Source of the DNA: Manduca sexta
Lineage: Eukaryota; Arthropoda; Insecta; Lepidoptera; Sphingidae
NCBI RefSeq assembly: GCF_014839805.1
Contig: NC_051126.1
Span: forward strand, 2,240,609-2,304,608
Length of the DNA stretch: 64,000 bases
Reading direction: 5' to 3'
Positions 53,772 to 64,000 of this stretch are shown piece after piece. Below the pieces are notes generated by a model. The model was not told where the DNA came from. It was given only the letters and a program-made list of their open reading frames with translations, and searched no databases. Made by a program: the position numbers and the translations under genes. Every line of letters starts with the position of its first letter. The first letter of the stretch is position 1.

Positions 53772-55914
53772 CTGGCGACGAATAACGGTAATGGATATAT
53801 AGTTCTTTTCAATCATCTTTTCATATAATCGTTGGTCTCCATTCTATCTCAGTGACCGCTCTGAGCCAAGGTTTGTAACCCGTTAGTGAGTTGCCGTCAG
53901 CATGGTCACCTAATTCACTGGGTTCCGAGCGCCTAAAGCGTTCACCTGAAAGTCTGGTATGTTTGTATAAGCTGACCCTTGTACGACAAACGTAAGAAAT
54001 ATTGAAAAAAGAAGCTAATCCCAATAAAACGACACGGAGTAATGTCGTGTTTTTTTATTACTTTCTAAGCGCACTGAACTAAGCAGATAATAGAATCGTC
54101 ATTTAAAATCATCAAGACCCACTTTCAACACAAAACGCAGCACATTCTAAAGTTAACAAAGTAAATCTACAAAGTGAATAATTAACTTCACAATATTGCA
54201 GTCGGGGATGGCGAAGCTGTTTAACCGTATGCGTTAGAGTTAACTTCTTGCGTGGTTACGCCGAAACTTTGCCAACAAACTTGGGCAGAATTAAATTTAC
54301 TGTTGAAGTACATTTGTGTTTCCAGAAAGTCAGAGTGGAAACGAATTTGTTATGACATTCGAAGCTCTTAGATAGTATTGATATTCTTTTTGGTAGAAGA
54401 GTGGCAGACGAACAAGTGAAATTGGTGACAGTGAATATTCGTCTACATTTCGAAAGTGATACACCTTATAACAAATTAGTTAGCATTAAGATTACTGAGG
54501 ACCATATTTCTAAAATTAAGATAAGATCATGTCGTCTTAAGATAGTTCAACCACATTTATTCCTTTAGCAAACTTTCTAGTAAGACTACTTCGCCAACAT
54601 TACTACCAATGTATGTAGACTACAGCAATATTTGATTTTGACCAGTTTATATCATAGACATAGGGGAATAGACTGCGCTGACTACTAGGTACCTTTGCCT
54701 TATGTGTTAGTCTCTCTTAAGACGTATCAAATTCTATAATTCTGGCTACTGACCGCAAGTGTGCTATAAGTCTTTCTTACATTCTTCGGCCATTATTCAC
54801 TCCAAATTTCGAATTTACAGCACATTATGAATATCATGTTTATGTACCACCAAAGGATATTAATGCACCCCTGCTCGATAAAATACAAAAACAAAATACA
54901 TCCCAAAACAAACGACTACATTAACAGATTGAATTGTCTTAAACCGTTTTGCCGGCAGGGAATTTTTAAATCAGCAAAATCCTAAATCATCAGCATTAAA
55001 AGCATTTTCGGCACGGACATTTGAATACCGCAACGAGCTCAAAATTTTATCAAGCGGAATATTTCCCAATTCAACAGAACCGAACGTTTAAATTCGCGTT
55101 GTGAGTAACCAGCAAACCAAATATGTGTTAACAAGAAATAAAAGAATATCAAATGGTATTTTTTGAAGCATCTCGCGCTGCTCTGTGTAGACATATTGAA
55201 TTTGTCGTTGAATGATTCGATTTTATGAACGAGTGGATTTTTATGCCGGTGGACGGTATTTTTCAGCCAGGTTTTGTGTTAACCTGATGGTGAATACAAT
55301 CAATTTAAAAAAAGGCTGCCAACGTATAAATCACTGTCATCGGATGTAATCGCTGTGCCAGTCTCATAAGATAAAGGATAATTAATGATAAGGTAAAATG
55401 GCTCTTACTTTACTCTCTTCGAATACCCGGTCTATCATTGAAGCATTTACTTCTGTTCTGTTAAGATCAGATATTAGTTGTGACAGTTTAAAACAAATTC
55501 TTTAGGCATCGAAAAGTGCCATAAAGTATAAAAAATAACGCACTCACGGGTAATTCTGTCTAGCAATTAATAAAAGCTTTTGTATTAGCAGCCACAATAG
55601 TTGCGAACTAAAAGGTCTATACAGCCACAAACAGAGATGTCACATCGTCATTTTCAATGAATTATACAAGTAGAAGGAAATCCAAAGGCTAGTGATGATT
55701 GCATAACGAAATTAAATGTCATAGTTTATCCAAATACATAAAATGTTAAAAGTTTATGAGATTCCGTTCATTTTTACTCTACTATCCGCTCAGGTCAAAG
55801 AAGAATGAGCAAGACAATTTAGTGTTGCTCTTTTCAAAATAGAATGACATTACGCGCAAATTTGCTAGCAATTCCACTCTGTTTAGCTGTATTCCACTAG
55901 ATTACAGTTTATCA
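53772..55914. other. No recognised element
   Basis: 53821-54024 carries a 67-codon minus-strand frame of similar composition to the possible exon beside it, with no recognised motif. A hairpin-like CGACAC/GTGTCG-type motif lies near 54030-54050. The rest is AT-rich. Confidence 0.35.
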
Positions 55915-56110
55915 TATACAGTAAATAGGAAACAGACGTGCAGAGGCGCAGCGACGCGCAGGCAGCACGTGTGCGCCATGTGTAAACACGCGTGAAAGTG
56001 CAGCCGGCGGGAAGCGTGCGGTTTTGGCGGCAAATCAAGATGGCGCCCAATTTCACAGCTGACAACCGACGCGAAACGTCAACGCGCACCGCAATCCGTA
56101 TCTCGCTCGT
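55915..56110. promoter_or_regulatory. CpG-rich patch with E-box and GCCAT motifs
   Basis: A GC- and CpG-rich block contrasts sharply with its flanks. It contains the palindromic E-box CACGTG (about 55966), GCGCCATGTG, AAGATGGCGCC (a YY1/PHO-like core in both orientations) and several CGCG steps. It could be a promoter, enhancer or Polycomb-type element. No adjacent coding exon is recognised. This is inference from composition and short motifs only. Confidence 0.3.
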
Positions 56111-56762
56111 TTAATTTGTGGATAGCATTAGAATAAAGCGGTTTGTTTAGTAAACATCTGTTAGTTTTGTTTATTTGTAATTAGAGATATTTGTTGTTTT
56201 TTTTGGAAAATTTTGAGGTTTTGCAAAACGGCTAATGAGTTTGAGCTGCGGATCTCTAGTTAATAAATGTGTAAGGTGAAAGATGTGTGAAAGCTCTGGT
56301 CAAGTTACACTCTTATCTATCTTTGGGATCCTTCCTCAACTATAGAGTGACTTTACCGCTCACTCGTGTGAACATACATCATTCGCATGCCATGTACGCT
56401 AAGTTTAATCGATCTTTAAACTGAAATTCTGATCACAAACAACACTCTGATTATAACAAGCACAAATTTTATGCCGATCATAATTACCGACATAAGACCA
56501 AATCAATTTGAAAACAATTATTTAACCGAAACTGAATATCTAGTTTAATTTTAGCGAAAACATAAATAGCCTTTACTTTGTTTGATATAAGCTCCAAAAT
56601 ACACGTTTAATTAGGCAAGCAACGGATTTGGAATAGAGCTACTTCCGATATCAAAGTTTGCAAACAAAAACAATGATTTGAATCAGTGTTTCGTATTGAG
56701 AATATTGTAATGGCAATATAATGTCTAAATCAGTACAATATTGTCTAACGTCCTTACATGAT

Positions 56763-57180
56763 AGGTCTTTTCTATGTGAGCAGCCGCCTGGGAAGGAGTC
56801 ACATTGTAGCCAGCGCAATTACTGGGCATCATGAGGCTTAATATCTTGTCTGAAGGCCAAGCTCTGGCTCAACGCCATGCGGAGTGGCAAAAGGCACAGT
56901 GCAGCGGTGTTATCCATACTACTCTGTATCAGGCATCCTTTGTTTTTCCAAGTATAACTGTCTCGCTCACTCTTCGCTGCTGAAACTAAACTGCTTTCGG
57001 AGCCACTCGGGCGGCGACTTCATTGTTTGGCCCTATGGGTGACGATCGCGGTATTGGACCACACAGTACTATTCAGTAATGTATACTCGTATTGTTGCTA
57101 CTATTTATGAGCGGTCTTATCTTTTACTATCAGCCGAGCGACATACTAGTCTCGCCATCTAACTGCAATGAAAAAGAAAC
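56763..57180 (+). mobile_element. Rep-C copy 7, diverged with internal insertion
   Basis: The start (AGGTCTTTTCTATGTGAGCA, GCCGCCTGGGAAGGAGTC) and middle (GTAGCCAGCGCAATTACTGG) match Rep-C. About 200 unrelated bp (roughly 56870-57080) follow. The 3' block (TACTATTTATGAGCGGTCTT, CTAACTGCAATGAAAAAG) then resumes. Confidence 0.6.
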
Positions 57181-57354
57181 CGGCTGCCACACTTCTTTAA
57201 TCTGGCTCTGTCTCACTTTAATGTGAGCTTGGTCTGTCCAACATACTATTTCAAGCATCTGGAGGACGAGTATCATACACGATACCTACGAAATGTTTGA
57301 TTTCGCAATAACACCATGTCACGTCATCGTAAATATATATATGAATTTATTTAA

Positions 57355-57683
57355 GCGGCGATAGCCTAGTTTGGTGTGGAACGGACTGCCGAGACAAATG
57401 TCCGCAGGTTCAAATCCCAAGGGCACACACCTCTGACTTTTCTAAAAAATCATATGTGTATTCTTTGTGAATTTATCGTTCGCTTTAACGGTGAAGGAAA
57501 ACATCGTGAGGAACCTGCACATCTGAGAAGTTCTCTATAGGAATTTCGAAGGTGTGTGAAGTCTACCAATCCGCACTAGGCCAGCGTGGTGGACTAAGGC
57601 CTAATCCCTCTCAGTAGTAGAGGAGGCCCGTGCTCAGCAGTGGGCAAGTATATAATACAGGGCTGATATTATTATTATTATTT
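57355..57683 (+). mobile_element. SINE-A copy 8, near-consensus
   Basis: Full length from GCGGCGATAGCCTAGTTTGG to GGGCTGATATTATTATTATT. The B-box GGTTCAAATCCC lies at about 57410. It is the best sequence for defining the family in this window. Target duplications are not clear (TTTATTTAA against TTATTTAG). Confidence 0.93.
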
Positions 57684-58679
57684 AGTAATTTGCAATATGA
57701 ATATTATTTCAAAATAACCCTGTGACATGCTAAACGACGAGTGATATTAGGCTTCGGGTTTGAAATTCCCAGAAACATGGCGGTCCATTTACTAAATCTG
57801 TATTGACATGCTGGAAGTAAACATGTAGTTTATCATTAAATGCGAGGGAATACAAACTTTCAAATACAAACAAGTTCGTAACTCTGTTTTTGGACGAATC
57901 AAACTGTTTTGTAATGCAAAATTCTAATTAAATACTAGTTTTTAGGCGGACATAACTATTAATTTAATTAAAACTACATATTTTTTACCCATATATCTTA
58001 ATTTAACTCAATAGGCTACCATATAAACATTTCTTATATTGATTAATTTACTTTAACTACTGTAAAAATTTCCTCGACGGAGAACCTTCTAGAATTTAGC
58101 TGACGATAAGAAACTTTATGTCAAGTCAGGATTTTCTTAGGAATGCTTATTTATTCCTTGTCCTATCATATGGCGAATGCTCGTTTTTCGTAATAATATT
58201 ATAGATTAAATATGACACGTTATGAAACGTCCTGGATGTCTCATCATGTAATATTGAATAAAGATGTATATTTTATATCGATGTCAGCCAAGATGACATT
58301 ATAGGTCCCTGTAGGAACAATAACCTGTACGTAGGTACAGAGAAATGACAAGTTTAGTATCATTCTACCATGAATCAGCGTGGTGGCTTATTGATACGAA
58401 CATTTTACTTCTAATCGAAGCATTTTGCACTGTTAAACTACACCTACAGTGTAACGCTCGTAAAAACAAGCGAAAATAAAGGTTTTGTGTTTTAAATTTG
58501 AAGTTACTATTTAACGAGGCATTCAACAAAGGCCCAAGTCCCAATTTATTTCCAATACTCTCAAAGGGACGGAAATACATATCAGATACTCCATTACACT
58601 GAAGGATTGTCTCGAAAGTTCGCCAAAACAATTTTCAAATATTCCAATATTGACATCGATAAGCATCGAAACCTCTTAC
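57684..58679. other. No recognised element
   Basis: Unassigned AT-rich DNA. The minus-strand frames at 58365 and 58594 have no motif. Confidence 0.4.
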
Positions 58680-58870
58680 TATATATCATATTACGGCAGG
58701 ATCGCCCATATGCGACGCAGGGGTTACGTGCCGCTCTGCTGGCTGTGAAATTATCGGGAGCACGTAATTTTATCGCCATCTCATCCATCGGCCGCTCATT
58801 GAATATTGACAGGGGATCGGTGGCGCTGTTTACACCGGTTCGAATCTATCGGGCTTTGTAATCGCTCCGG
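58680..58870. other. GC-richer unique segment, open on both strands
   Basis: Around 58695-58870 the DNA is GC- and CpG-richer than its flanks. It carries overlapping frames of 84 codons (plus, 58607-58861) and 64 codons (minus, 58594-58788) with no recognised domain. It matches no repeat in the window and could be a conserved non-coding element or exon. Confidence 0.25.
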
Positions 58871-59555
58871 TTAACTGAGTCGTTAATGACTTTCAAATGT
58901 TCCATTCATTTATCGAGCGTGGAGGCTAGCAGAACTTTTAGTGCATCAGTTCAGTATCGGTTTTGAATTGTCTTACTCTATTGTTATTACTAATTTGTGC
59001 GTCTAAGCTATGGTTTCCAGTGTTAAATTTTTTAGAGTTATGACCTTGATAAAGTGCGAGTAAATCACCAATAGCATTATAGTTCATTAGTTAAAGCAAC
59101 GTAGTTTACAACGCTTTTTTAAAGGAAATATTTGTTTTTATATCTCCGGAAATTTTCTCGAAGGAGCCATCACATCAATTGGTAAGGAAAAGCACAAGAC
59201 ATTTTCTACAATTAATAACATTGATAGAATTGGACGGCAAGATAGATGTTTTGAGAAATTTTATTACGAGGAGCGTAGGTGTTTCATTTTTCCTGTTATT
59301 AATAAATATATTTTCCCCACATACATTCGAATCAGACGAACCTGTAAGTAAAATCTACGCCAACATTTTGTGAACAATGAAATATATTTATAGCGCTAAA
59401 TGTCTAAGGAACAGTTGAAAACAAGGCTAATGAATGTCAGCTGAGAGACTATAGAAGTAAGACAATTTGAGTGACGTGGTGTTAATGCGAAATCAAACAT
59501 TTCGTAGGTATTGTGTATGATACTCGTGTATATATATATTATTATATATATATTT
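58871..59555. other. No recognised element
   Basis: AT-rich, with a TATATA microsatellite starting at about 59528. Confidence 0.4.
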
Positions 59556-59599
59556 ATTGGAAAGTGTTATATATATATATATATATAACAGTTTCCAAT
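59556..59599. repeat. TA-cored hairpin, 14-bp arms
   Basis: ATTGGAAAGTGTTA (59556-59569) pairs with TAACAGTTTCCAAT (59586-59599) with one mismatch, around a (TA)8 core. It is a smaller version of the palindrome at 38.1 kb, but the arms are unrelated. Confidence 0.85.
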
Positions 59600-59699
59600 C
59601 AATTACGAGAAACGTCAATGTAAAATAAAAAACATGAAGTTTTGCAGAAAATAAAAATTAATAAAAAGTAATTTCAATTTAACGCGGCTTAATGCTACT

Positions 59700-59815
59700 A
59701 CTACTACTCTAAGAGAGTTCGTCACAGCGGCAACATCATACTTTCAATCAGAAATACGCACACGCCATATTCGCACTAAATTACAAAATGATGAAAAAAT
59801 CAGAAAGTAAAACTA
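59700..59815 (+). repeat. Rep-L copy 2
   Basis: Counterpart of 20125-20240: GAGAGTTCGTCACAGCGGCA, ACATCATACTTTCAATCAGA, CATATTCGCACTAAATTAC and AAATGATGAAAAAATCA. Confidence 0.65.
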
Positions 59816-60499
59816 GGAATTTTAGGAGAAATGTTCGTTATTCATGCATTTTTGGTACAATGTTTACAGAGGTAAACCGTGTATGTGGTTTCATTTATTA
59901 ACTCAATGTTAAAATGTTCCTGTATTGCTGTATTTCGAGACGAAGCATAGGCATAAACACAATGCTTAAACTCAGTTTCTGCGTTAAAACATCCAAAATA
60001 TATAAATATCTCAAAATTTTCACAATTATTCGCATTTTTAATATAAACAAGATATTACATTTAAATCTCAAAACAAATCACAACACAAAAGGGTTTTGAA
60101 GCAAATCTAAATGTTCTTGCGTAAATATTCCGCTCTAATAAACGAATAACTCATTTTATAACGCGAACGTTCCTTAATTATAGACTAAACGAATATACAT
60201 CAAATAATACAGATAATACGCACTCAAGTGAAATTATAAGTGCGAGTAATGTCAATCATCTGTAAACACTCGTAGAAGCAATGGATTAAGACATTAATAA
60301 ACTACCGAATATGTTGCTTGTTTACAGTACTTATACATAAAATATGTTAATTTAAATCTCGGGAATATTTAAATATTAAAGGCACTGGGCCTTAATGTGT
60401 TTGAAATTCGGCAATATGAACTTAAATATAATTTAAGTAACGCTGTTTTTCTTGTGAATGAGGGTACATTAATTTCACTCGACAATGTTAAACAAATAA

Positions 60500-61009
60500 T
60501 CTATATATATATATACTATTATATAAAGCTGAAGAGTTTGTTTGTTTGTTTGAACGCGCTAATCTCAGGAACTACCGGTCCAAACTGAAAAATTCTTTTT
60601 GCGTTGGATAGCCCTTTATTCGTGGAGTGCTATAGGTTACATATCATCACGCTATGCCCAATAGGAGCGGAGCAGTAATGAAACATGTTGCAAAAACGGG
60701 GACAATTTATTAGTTTTGAGAGCTTCCGTTGCGTTTAAATGGTTAAAGTTATGCAACAATGATGTATGACGGGATTGTTCCTCTTAAAAAGTTCTAAAAA
60801 ATATATTATAAAACAAAGTCCCCCGCTGCATCTGTCTGCCTGAACGTATTAAACTCAAAAACTACCCACCGTATTAAGATGAAATTTGGTATGGAGACAG
60901 TTTGAGACCCCGGGAAGAACATAGGCTCCCGGGAAACTACTACTTTTATAACGGAAAACTTTCGCCTGAAAAACTTTATAACGCGGGCGGAGCCGCGGGC
61001 AAAAGCTAG
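60500..61009 (+). mobile_element. Heli-H copy 2, Helitron-like with intact ends
   Basis: Begins TCTATATATATATATACTAT at 60500 and ends CTAG at 61006-61009, between host A (60499) and host T (61010). Near the 3' end the stem CGCGG (60982-60986) pairs with CCGCG (60993-60997), leaving 8 nt before CTAG. Internal text includes AAGCTGAAGAGTTTGTTTG, CATCACGCTATGCCCAATAG, AGTCCCCCGCTGCATCTGTC and GATGAAATTTGGTATGGAGA. It has no Rep/helicase frame and is non-autonomous. The minus-strand frames at 60806 and 60855 are artefacts. Confidence 0.78.
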
Positions 61010-61994
61010 TTGTATAATATAATAATACATAACATAATTCTGTGCTTATGGAGGTGTAGTCAGTCATATTCCGTGTTGGAGTTTTCCCTCGAGCGCGCCA
61101 CACGCTGATTGATGGATGAGGCACACTAGATTAGTGGCCAGGATTAACATTATTTTTGTATATCTAAATGACAAGATATGCAGCCATGAGCACCGCCAAG
61201 ATTAGTTTTAAGGGGGTGCATCTGCACCTACACACTATACTACAAGTTTTTTTTTTAAATCAAATCATGCGGGTTTTCAAAAATGCTTTATCATAAAAAA
61301 ATCTCTAGTCGATAGTTCCCATTGTCAGTTTTATTCAGCGATTTATATTTTTTGTAATTTAGTTCAACCTTCCGGCGCCCATGTATGCAGCCATGACAGC
61401 GCCTGTAAAGAAACATTAGCAATGATGCCCAAAAATGTCGATTAGTCTTTGAGTTATACTGGTTAGAATTTTCTTCAGATTAGAACACAAAAGTGCTCGC
61501 ACATGGCTGCTTGGCGGTATAACTATACAATGTCCCTCCGCAACGTGCACTTACTAAACACAAAAAAAACTATACAGAACATAGCAAACGTTCAATACAA
61601 GTCACAAATTCGTGAAACTATATAAAATAACAAACACAACATTAAATATTAAAACGCAGACACGAAAAAGACACAACAGAATAAATCGTCCCTCCATAAC
61701 TTTGGAGTAATCCTTAACTTTTTGCGCTGAGTTGAAAGCTTTGTGATGTTCAACAAATACACGAGAATAATATACTTTTGATCAAACAGAGCGTGCTTTG
61801 AATGTACTTTTATTAGCTACATCATTTTATTAGCTAACCCTATAAACCTACATTAGCAATTAAGTCTCTATGTAAGATCTGTCTCGCAACTGCTTTCTAA
61901 GTCCTCATGCTATACTTATTTTGGACAATATGCGAGTAGCACAGATCAAAATCTGTTAGTCAGCCCCAACCTTTTTACCTTGTTTTTAAACGTG
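61010..61994. other. No recognised element
   Basis: The phrase ATG(T/A)TATGCAGCCATGA occurs twice (61176 and 61381), a possible short duplication. Otherwise unassigned. Confidence 0.4.
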
Positions 61995-62640
61995 CACGTC
62001 AAAGTGACCCAAATGTACCTGATGGTAAGTGGAGTGGGGTCCAATAGAGTGCGACCGACACGAGATGATTACCCCCGGCAGTCGATATAATAGGGTACCG
62101 GACTCACTTTTGTTCTTTACTATTATCAAATATTTACATAATATAAATTATAACACAGAAGGAATTATTAAAATCCGGTAAAAAATCAACAAGTTATAAG
62201 TCTTTGAATTTCGGTGGAAGGGTTAATGAACAAGAAACAGAAAAGAGACGAAATACCCACATGTGACGTCATCGGTAATTACGACGCGTGCGAAAAAAAG
62301 AGATAAAGCGATATCCCCACATCGCGCCCACTTTTTGCACATTACATTATTTTAAAATGAATTACTCGCTCATTTTTAAACCAATTTTAATGCAGTTTTC
62401 GCAGCAGTGCTTCTTTTTCATATTATTAACCAATACATATTGAATAATGTACAAAATCAAGCATAGGCCGGTCCCCTATTATGCCGACATGTTAAACACA
62501 GGCTGATCTCAGAACGCGACACACTAACGTGGACCAATGTGACAGGTTTTAACAGCTTGTGTACATACGGTGGTCGCTTTACGGGAGAATATAAATTATA
62601 TCTTATCACCAGCAAAAGGTAATCCGAATTATACCTAAGT
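61995..62640 (+). mobile_element. Rep-E copy interrupted by MITE-D
   Basis: Rep-E runs 61995-62090 (GCACGTCAAAGTGACCCAAA, CTGATGGTAAGTGGAGTGGG, GGCAGTCGATATAA). It resumes at 62479 (TTATGCCGACATGTTAAACA, GATCTCAGAACGCGACACAC, TACGGTGGTCGCTTTACGGG) to about 62620. The break is at the same base pair as in the copy at 17.6-18.3 kb. Confidence 0.8.
62091..62478 (+). mobile_element. MITE-D copy 3
   Basis: 388 bp, TAGGGTACCGGACTC to GGCCGGTCCCCTA. It is very similar to copy 1 along its length (e.g. ATTATTAAAATCCGGTAAAA). TGACGTCA lies at 62274-62281. Relative to Rep-E it lies in the opposite orientation to copy 1. Filled and empty Rep-E sites together indicate an AT duplication (AAT|element|ATTA). 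Confidence 0.85.
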
Positions 62641-63130
62641 AATAGAAACACACACTCTGTCCCTCGCAGCCATAACCTTAGGACATCCGACTCTGCTCAA
62701 CATCCCGATAAATAGCAATGTAATTTGTAACCATTTACCCATTATAATAGTTCAGAGCCAACAATAAATATGAAAAAGTACATACCTACAATATCTAATT
62801 CCTTTAGCCCGTCAAGGGTTAAATTAATTTCTATGAAAACTAAACAATACAGTATACTCGCAAACGAAACGCCAACTTCTCGTAAACAGACATCAAACAG
62901 CCGAGAGGCAATCAAGAAGGCGGCCTACAATTAAAATTTTAGACATTGTCGCTTCAGAACAAATTAATTCACAACTCAGAATCTTGGATTAATTAATAAA
63001 GTTTCATAAAAACTGCATTAATTACTAACAGTCTAATAGTCACTTATATCTTGAGCTATTTATATTACACGTCGATTCTTGTATTAACTAAATAATAGAA
63101 ATAAATTATTATGATTATAATGCCACCTCT
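62641..63130. other. No recognised element
   Basis: Unassigned AT-rich DNA. Confidence 0.4.
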
Positions 63131-63215
63131 GTTTTACATACCGTCCCACTAATGGGCATCGGCGGAGGCCTGTTTCCTCTGAAAGGGCTTAGGGTTCATC
63201 CTGCGGGTTGATATA
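63131..63215 (-). repeat. Possible diverged SINE-A 3' end
   Basis: ACATACCGTCCCACTAATGG, GGCATCGGCGGAGGCCTG and GAAAGGGCTTAGGGTTCATC loosely follow the reversed SINE-A 3' end (CCCACTGCTGGGCACGGGCC). It may instead be a related lepidopteran SINE. Confidence 0.35.
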
Positions 63216-63261
63216 TACCTATGAAATGGTTAAATAAAATTATATGTAGTGTTATCGGGTA

Positions 63262-63435
63262 TCAATGGCGAAGAGTGACATTTTCCAAAAAGGCACCCGA
63301 CACAACATATAGGTACTACTCAAACGCGTAAATGTGGTTTGCAAATCATTCCAATGATAATTAGATTTTACATAAGTCACGAAAAGCAAGCCGGCAGAAA
63401 TCGGACTACCTATATGGACCCTTCGCCAGTCGAGT
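63262..63435 (+). repeat. Rep-I copy 2
   Basis: GGCACCCGACACAACATATA, GCAAATCATTCCAATGATAA, GCAGAAATCGGAC and ATGGACCCTTCGCCA correspond to 555-775. The minus-strand frame at 63252-63470 is a read-through of the repeat. Confidence 0.65.
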
Positions 63436-63572
63436 ATGTAGGTAGGTTTCCTCGCTATGGTTTCCGTCACGGCTCAAGCAAGCGATTAATTGACCAAAAA
63501 TAGGTACACACGATAGAAACAGGTAAACGATAACTTAAGCTATTCAATAGTTCATCAAATGTCTAACCCCCT

Positions 63573-63779
63573 TATTCATAGACGTTACTTATCTAAGGAC
63601 GGAGCATTGCTGTGATAACAAGTCTGTTACTCAGTGCTGACGGCATGGCAACCTTCGCAGTGCGCAGACGTAGGGCCGTTGTGATTGGCTAATATTGAGA
63701 CACAACTTGAATCTAGTTGGCTGTCAGATAAACAAAGCTAAACAAACGGCAAGCTGTCAAATAAACAAAGCTGAGATTA
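63573..63779 (+). repeat. Rep-J copy 2
   Basis: Reverse-complement partner of 10212-10412. It begins TATTCATAGACGTTACTTAT and contains GACGGAGCATTGCTGTGATA, CTCAGTGCTGACGGCATGGC and ATCTAGTTGGCTGTCAGATA. The last 40 bp hold a partial internal repeat (AAACAAAGCT twice). Confidence 0.75.
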
Positions 63780-64000
63780 TACGACGATAACAACGTCAGA
63801 GTGATCTCTATGAAGTACTGTAAAAGTAACATGGCAGATGTAATTACGTAGTCATTTTAGTAGCAAATGTAGTTGCGCGTGGAATTGATACATATTCGAC
63901 CAAAGGATTTAACATAGTAGGAACAAACGTAATATCGAGATGTTCAAACAGACGAGTTAGTTTAATATCCTGCATTAAAATATCGCTGCGTTTAGTTAAA

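Noticed and set aside
63252..63470. A 72-codon minus-strand protein
   Set aside because: It lies over Rep-I, and the matching copy at 555-775 breaks the frame.
1..64000. Endogenous virus, bracovirus segment or bacterial insertion
   Set aside because: No viral gene, integrase, long terminal repeat pair or operon-like coding density was seen on either strand.

Overview
This is a stretch of eukaryotic nuclear DNA, almost certainly from a moth or butterfly (Lepidoptera). It is AT-rich and has no open reading frame longer than about 155 codons. It is filled with repeat families whose style is familiar from lepidopteran genomes: two tRNA-derived SINE families, TATATA-to-CTAG Helitron-like elements, RTE-type LINE 3' ends and small inverted-repeat MITEs. 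No bacterial, viral or operon-like structure is visible. The assignment rests on recognising repeat style by eye, not on a database search.

I see no complete protein-coding gene, no functional tRNA or rRNA gene and no CRISPR array. The window reads as intergenic or intronic DNA that has taken in mobile elements repeatedly. Families are named here by letter. SINE-A is about 325 bp with an (ATT)n tail and has eight clear copies. SINE-B is about 265 bp with a tRNA-like head and has ten copies. Rep-C is about 310 bp, ends in an AATAAAA tail and has seven copies. MITE-D is exactly 388 bp in all three copies. Rep-E is a LINE- or SINE-like repeat with seven pieces. MITE-F carries long terminal inverted repeats. 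Heli-H is Helitron-like and ends in CTAG. Families I, J, K, L and O have two copies each, and Rep-P has one. Decayed LINE coding 3' ends lie at 4902-5172 and 7205-7275 (RTE-like), at 25940-26040 and 50680-50815 (a second RTE-like lineage) and at 19252-19890 (minus strand, Jockey/CR1-like with a poly-A tail).

Layout. 0.5-7.5 kb is a dense cluster (Rep-I, MITE-F, a Helitron with clean termini, SINE-B, Rep-C, RTE remnants). 7.5-9.2 kb has no recognised element. 9.2-19.9 kb is another cluster, including Rep-E interrupted by MITE-D, a second MITE-D and the Jockey-like LINE. 21-28 kb is sparse and holds a CpG-rich patch followed by a possible first exon (24.3-24.6 kb). 28-32 kb is dense, with two SINEs that still carry clear target-site duplications. 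35.2-38.2 kb is structurally the most interesting: a perfect 28-bp foldback next to a SINE, a SINE-A/SINE-B chimera with internal inverted duplications, and a perfect 140-nt palindrome with a (TA)39 core. 39-52 kb has scattered copies. 53.6 kb has a possible 139-nt exon on the minus strand. 55.9 kb has a CpG-rich, E-box-containing patch. 57-64 kb is again repeat-rich and contains the second Rep-E copy interrupted by MITE-D at the same internal site.

The best candidates for something new are the repeated use of one site in Rep-E by MITE-D in opposite orientations, with an apparent 2-bp AT duplication, and the foldback and template-switch-like structures at 35.4 and 37.7-38.2 kb. No new enzymatic or defence system could be supported.
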